Assembly (NCBI GenBank): GCA_026184295.1
Contig: JAHCJK010000043.1
Coordinates: forward strand, 1 to 36,297
DNA length: 36,297 bases
DNA from: Planctomycetota bacterium
GTDB lineage: Bacteria; Planctomycetota; SZUA-567; H5-PLA8
Direction: 5' to 3'
The position numbers and the translations under genes were made by a program. The notes beneath the pieces are model-generated. The model worked only from the letters and a program-made list of their open reading frames with translations. It did no database searches and had not been told where the DNA came from. Below are positions 36,043-36,297 of the stretch, in pieces (the stretch's first letter is position 1; every line of letters begins with the position of its first letter).

Positions 36043-36297
36043 CAGGGTTTCGCCTTTGCTCTCGCGAAGTCGCTGCTTTTTGTCCTCACGCAAAGACGCT
36101 GTTTTTTGTCCTCATACAAAGTCGCTGGTTTTTTATTCTCGCGCAAAGACGCAAAGACGCCAAGAACAGCTAAGAACAGCTAAGAACAGCAAAAGAACGG
36201 ATGTTCGCTTTTTCTAGCGCGCGAGGACACTGGTTTTTTGTCCTCACGCAAGGTCGCTGGTTTTTTATTCTCGCGCAAAGACGCGAAGACGCCAAGA
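36043..36297. repeat. degenerate direct-repeat array downstream of uvrB, running off the window
   Basis: A 65-base unit at 36101-36165 recurs at 36233-36297 with four mismatches. It is composed of smaller words: GTTTTTTGTCCTCA, GTCGCTGGTTTTTTATTCTC and CGCAAAGACGC. Between the copies are three tandem AAGAACAGCT words. The array begins shortly after the uvrB stop codon and is probably the left end of a larger element. No gene is visible in it. Confidence 0.8.

Overview
The window is high-GC bacterial DNA (most codons end in G or C) and probably comes from an uncultured member of the Planctomycetota or a close relative. The lineage guess rests on gene styles rather than a marker gene: N-terminal zinc-ribbon membrane proteins, an FHA-Ser/Thr kinase fused to a secreted lectin-like domain, small two-helix membrane proteins with a Gly-Trp-Pro motif, many secreted HEAT or hydrolase proteins, and abundant palindromic intergenic repeats. 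No rRNA, tRNA, CRISPR array, phage gene or transposase was seen.

Layout. 1-4952: branched-chain amino-acid operon ilvB, ilvC (fungal-like ketol-acid reductoisomerase), ilvN and a gamma-carbonic-anhydrase-like gene. A terminator-like hairpin lies just before ilvB, and a four-helix-bundle (23S intervening-sequence-protein family) gene lies between ilvB and ilvC. 5060-7729: a secreted metallopeptidase-like protein without its zinc motif, facing a membrane anti-sigma-like protein and an ECF sigma factor. 7882-11242: zinc-ribbon membrane protein and secreted alpha/beta hydrolase. 11243-12700: low-GC insert with a HEAT lipoprotein and a 200-bp palindrome. 12702-17199: FHA kinase and GAF/HD-GYP/PilZ protein. 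17425-20612: secreted and membrane proteins, palindromes and a cysteine-free thioredoxin-fold protein. 20990-22051: Gfo/Idh/MocA oxidoreductase. 22215-25655: REC-Hpt, REC and hybrid histidine kinase phosphorelay. 25786-28283: ComEA-like protein, diguanylate cyclase and a small membrane protein. 28489-30814: metallophosphoesterase and glycosyltransferase. 31523-33792: esterase and secreted HEAT protein. 33940-36042: uvrB, followed by a repeat array running off the window.

Signalling is the main functional theme: a kinase with a possible external sensor, a predicted c-di-GMP maker with an inhibitory site, an HD-GYP/PilZ protein with one altered metal-ligand position, a multistep phosphorelay and a sigma/anti-sigma pair.

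The most unusual signal is a set of elements bounded by inverted, short-period, degenerate tandem repeats. In the clearest cases (1945-2467, 11243-12700, 20775-20901, 30915-31429) the left end is G-rich and the right end C-rich on the top strand. Each element has its own repeat unit, shared by its two ends but different from the other elements. Two carry low-GC cargo genes whose stop codons lie inside the repeat, and both start directly after the stop codon of the neighbouring gene. The others carry no gene. A related direct-repeat array follows uvrB. Together these suggest a family of fold-back-like elements whose two ends evolve together.
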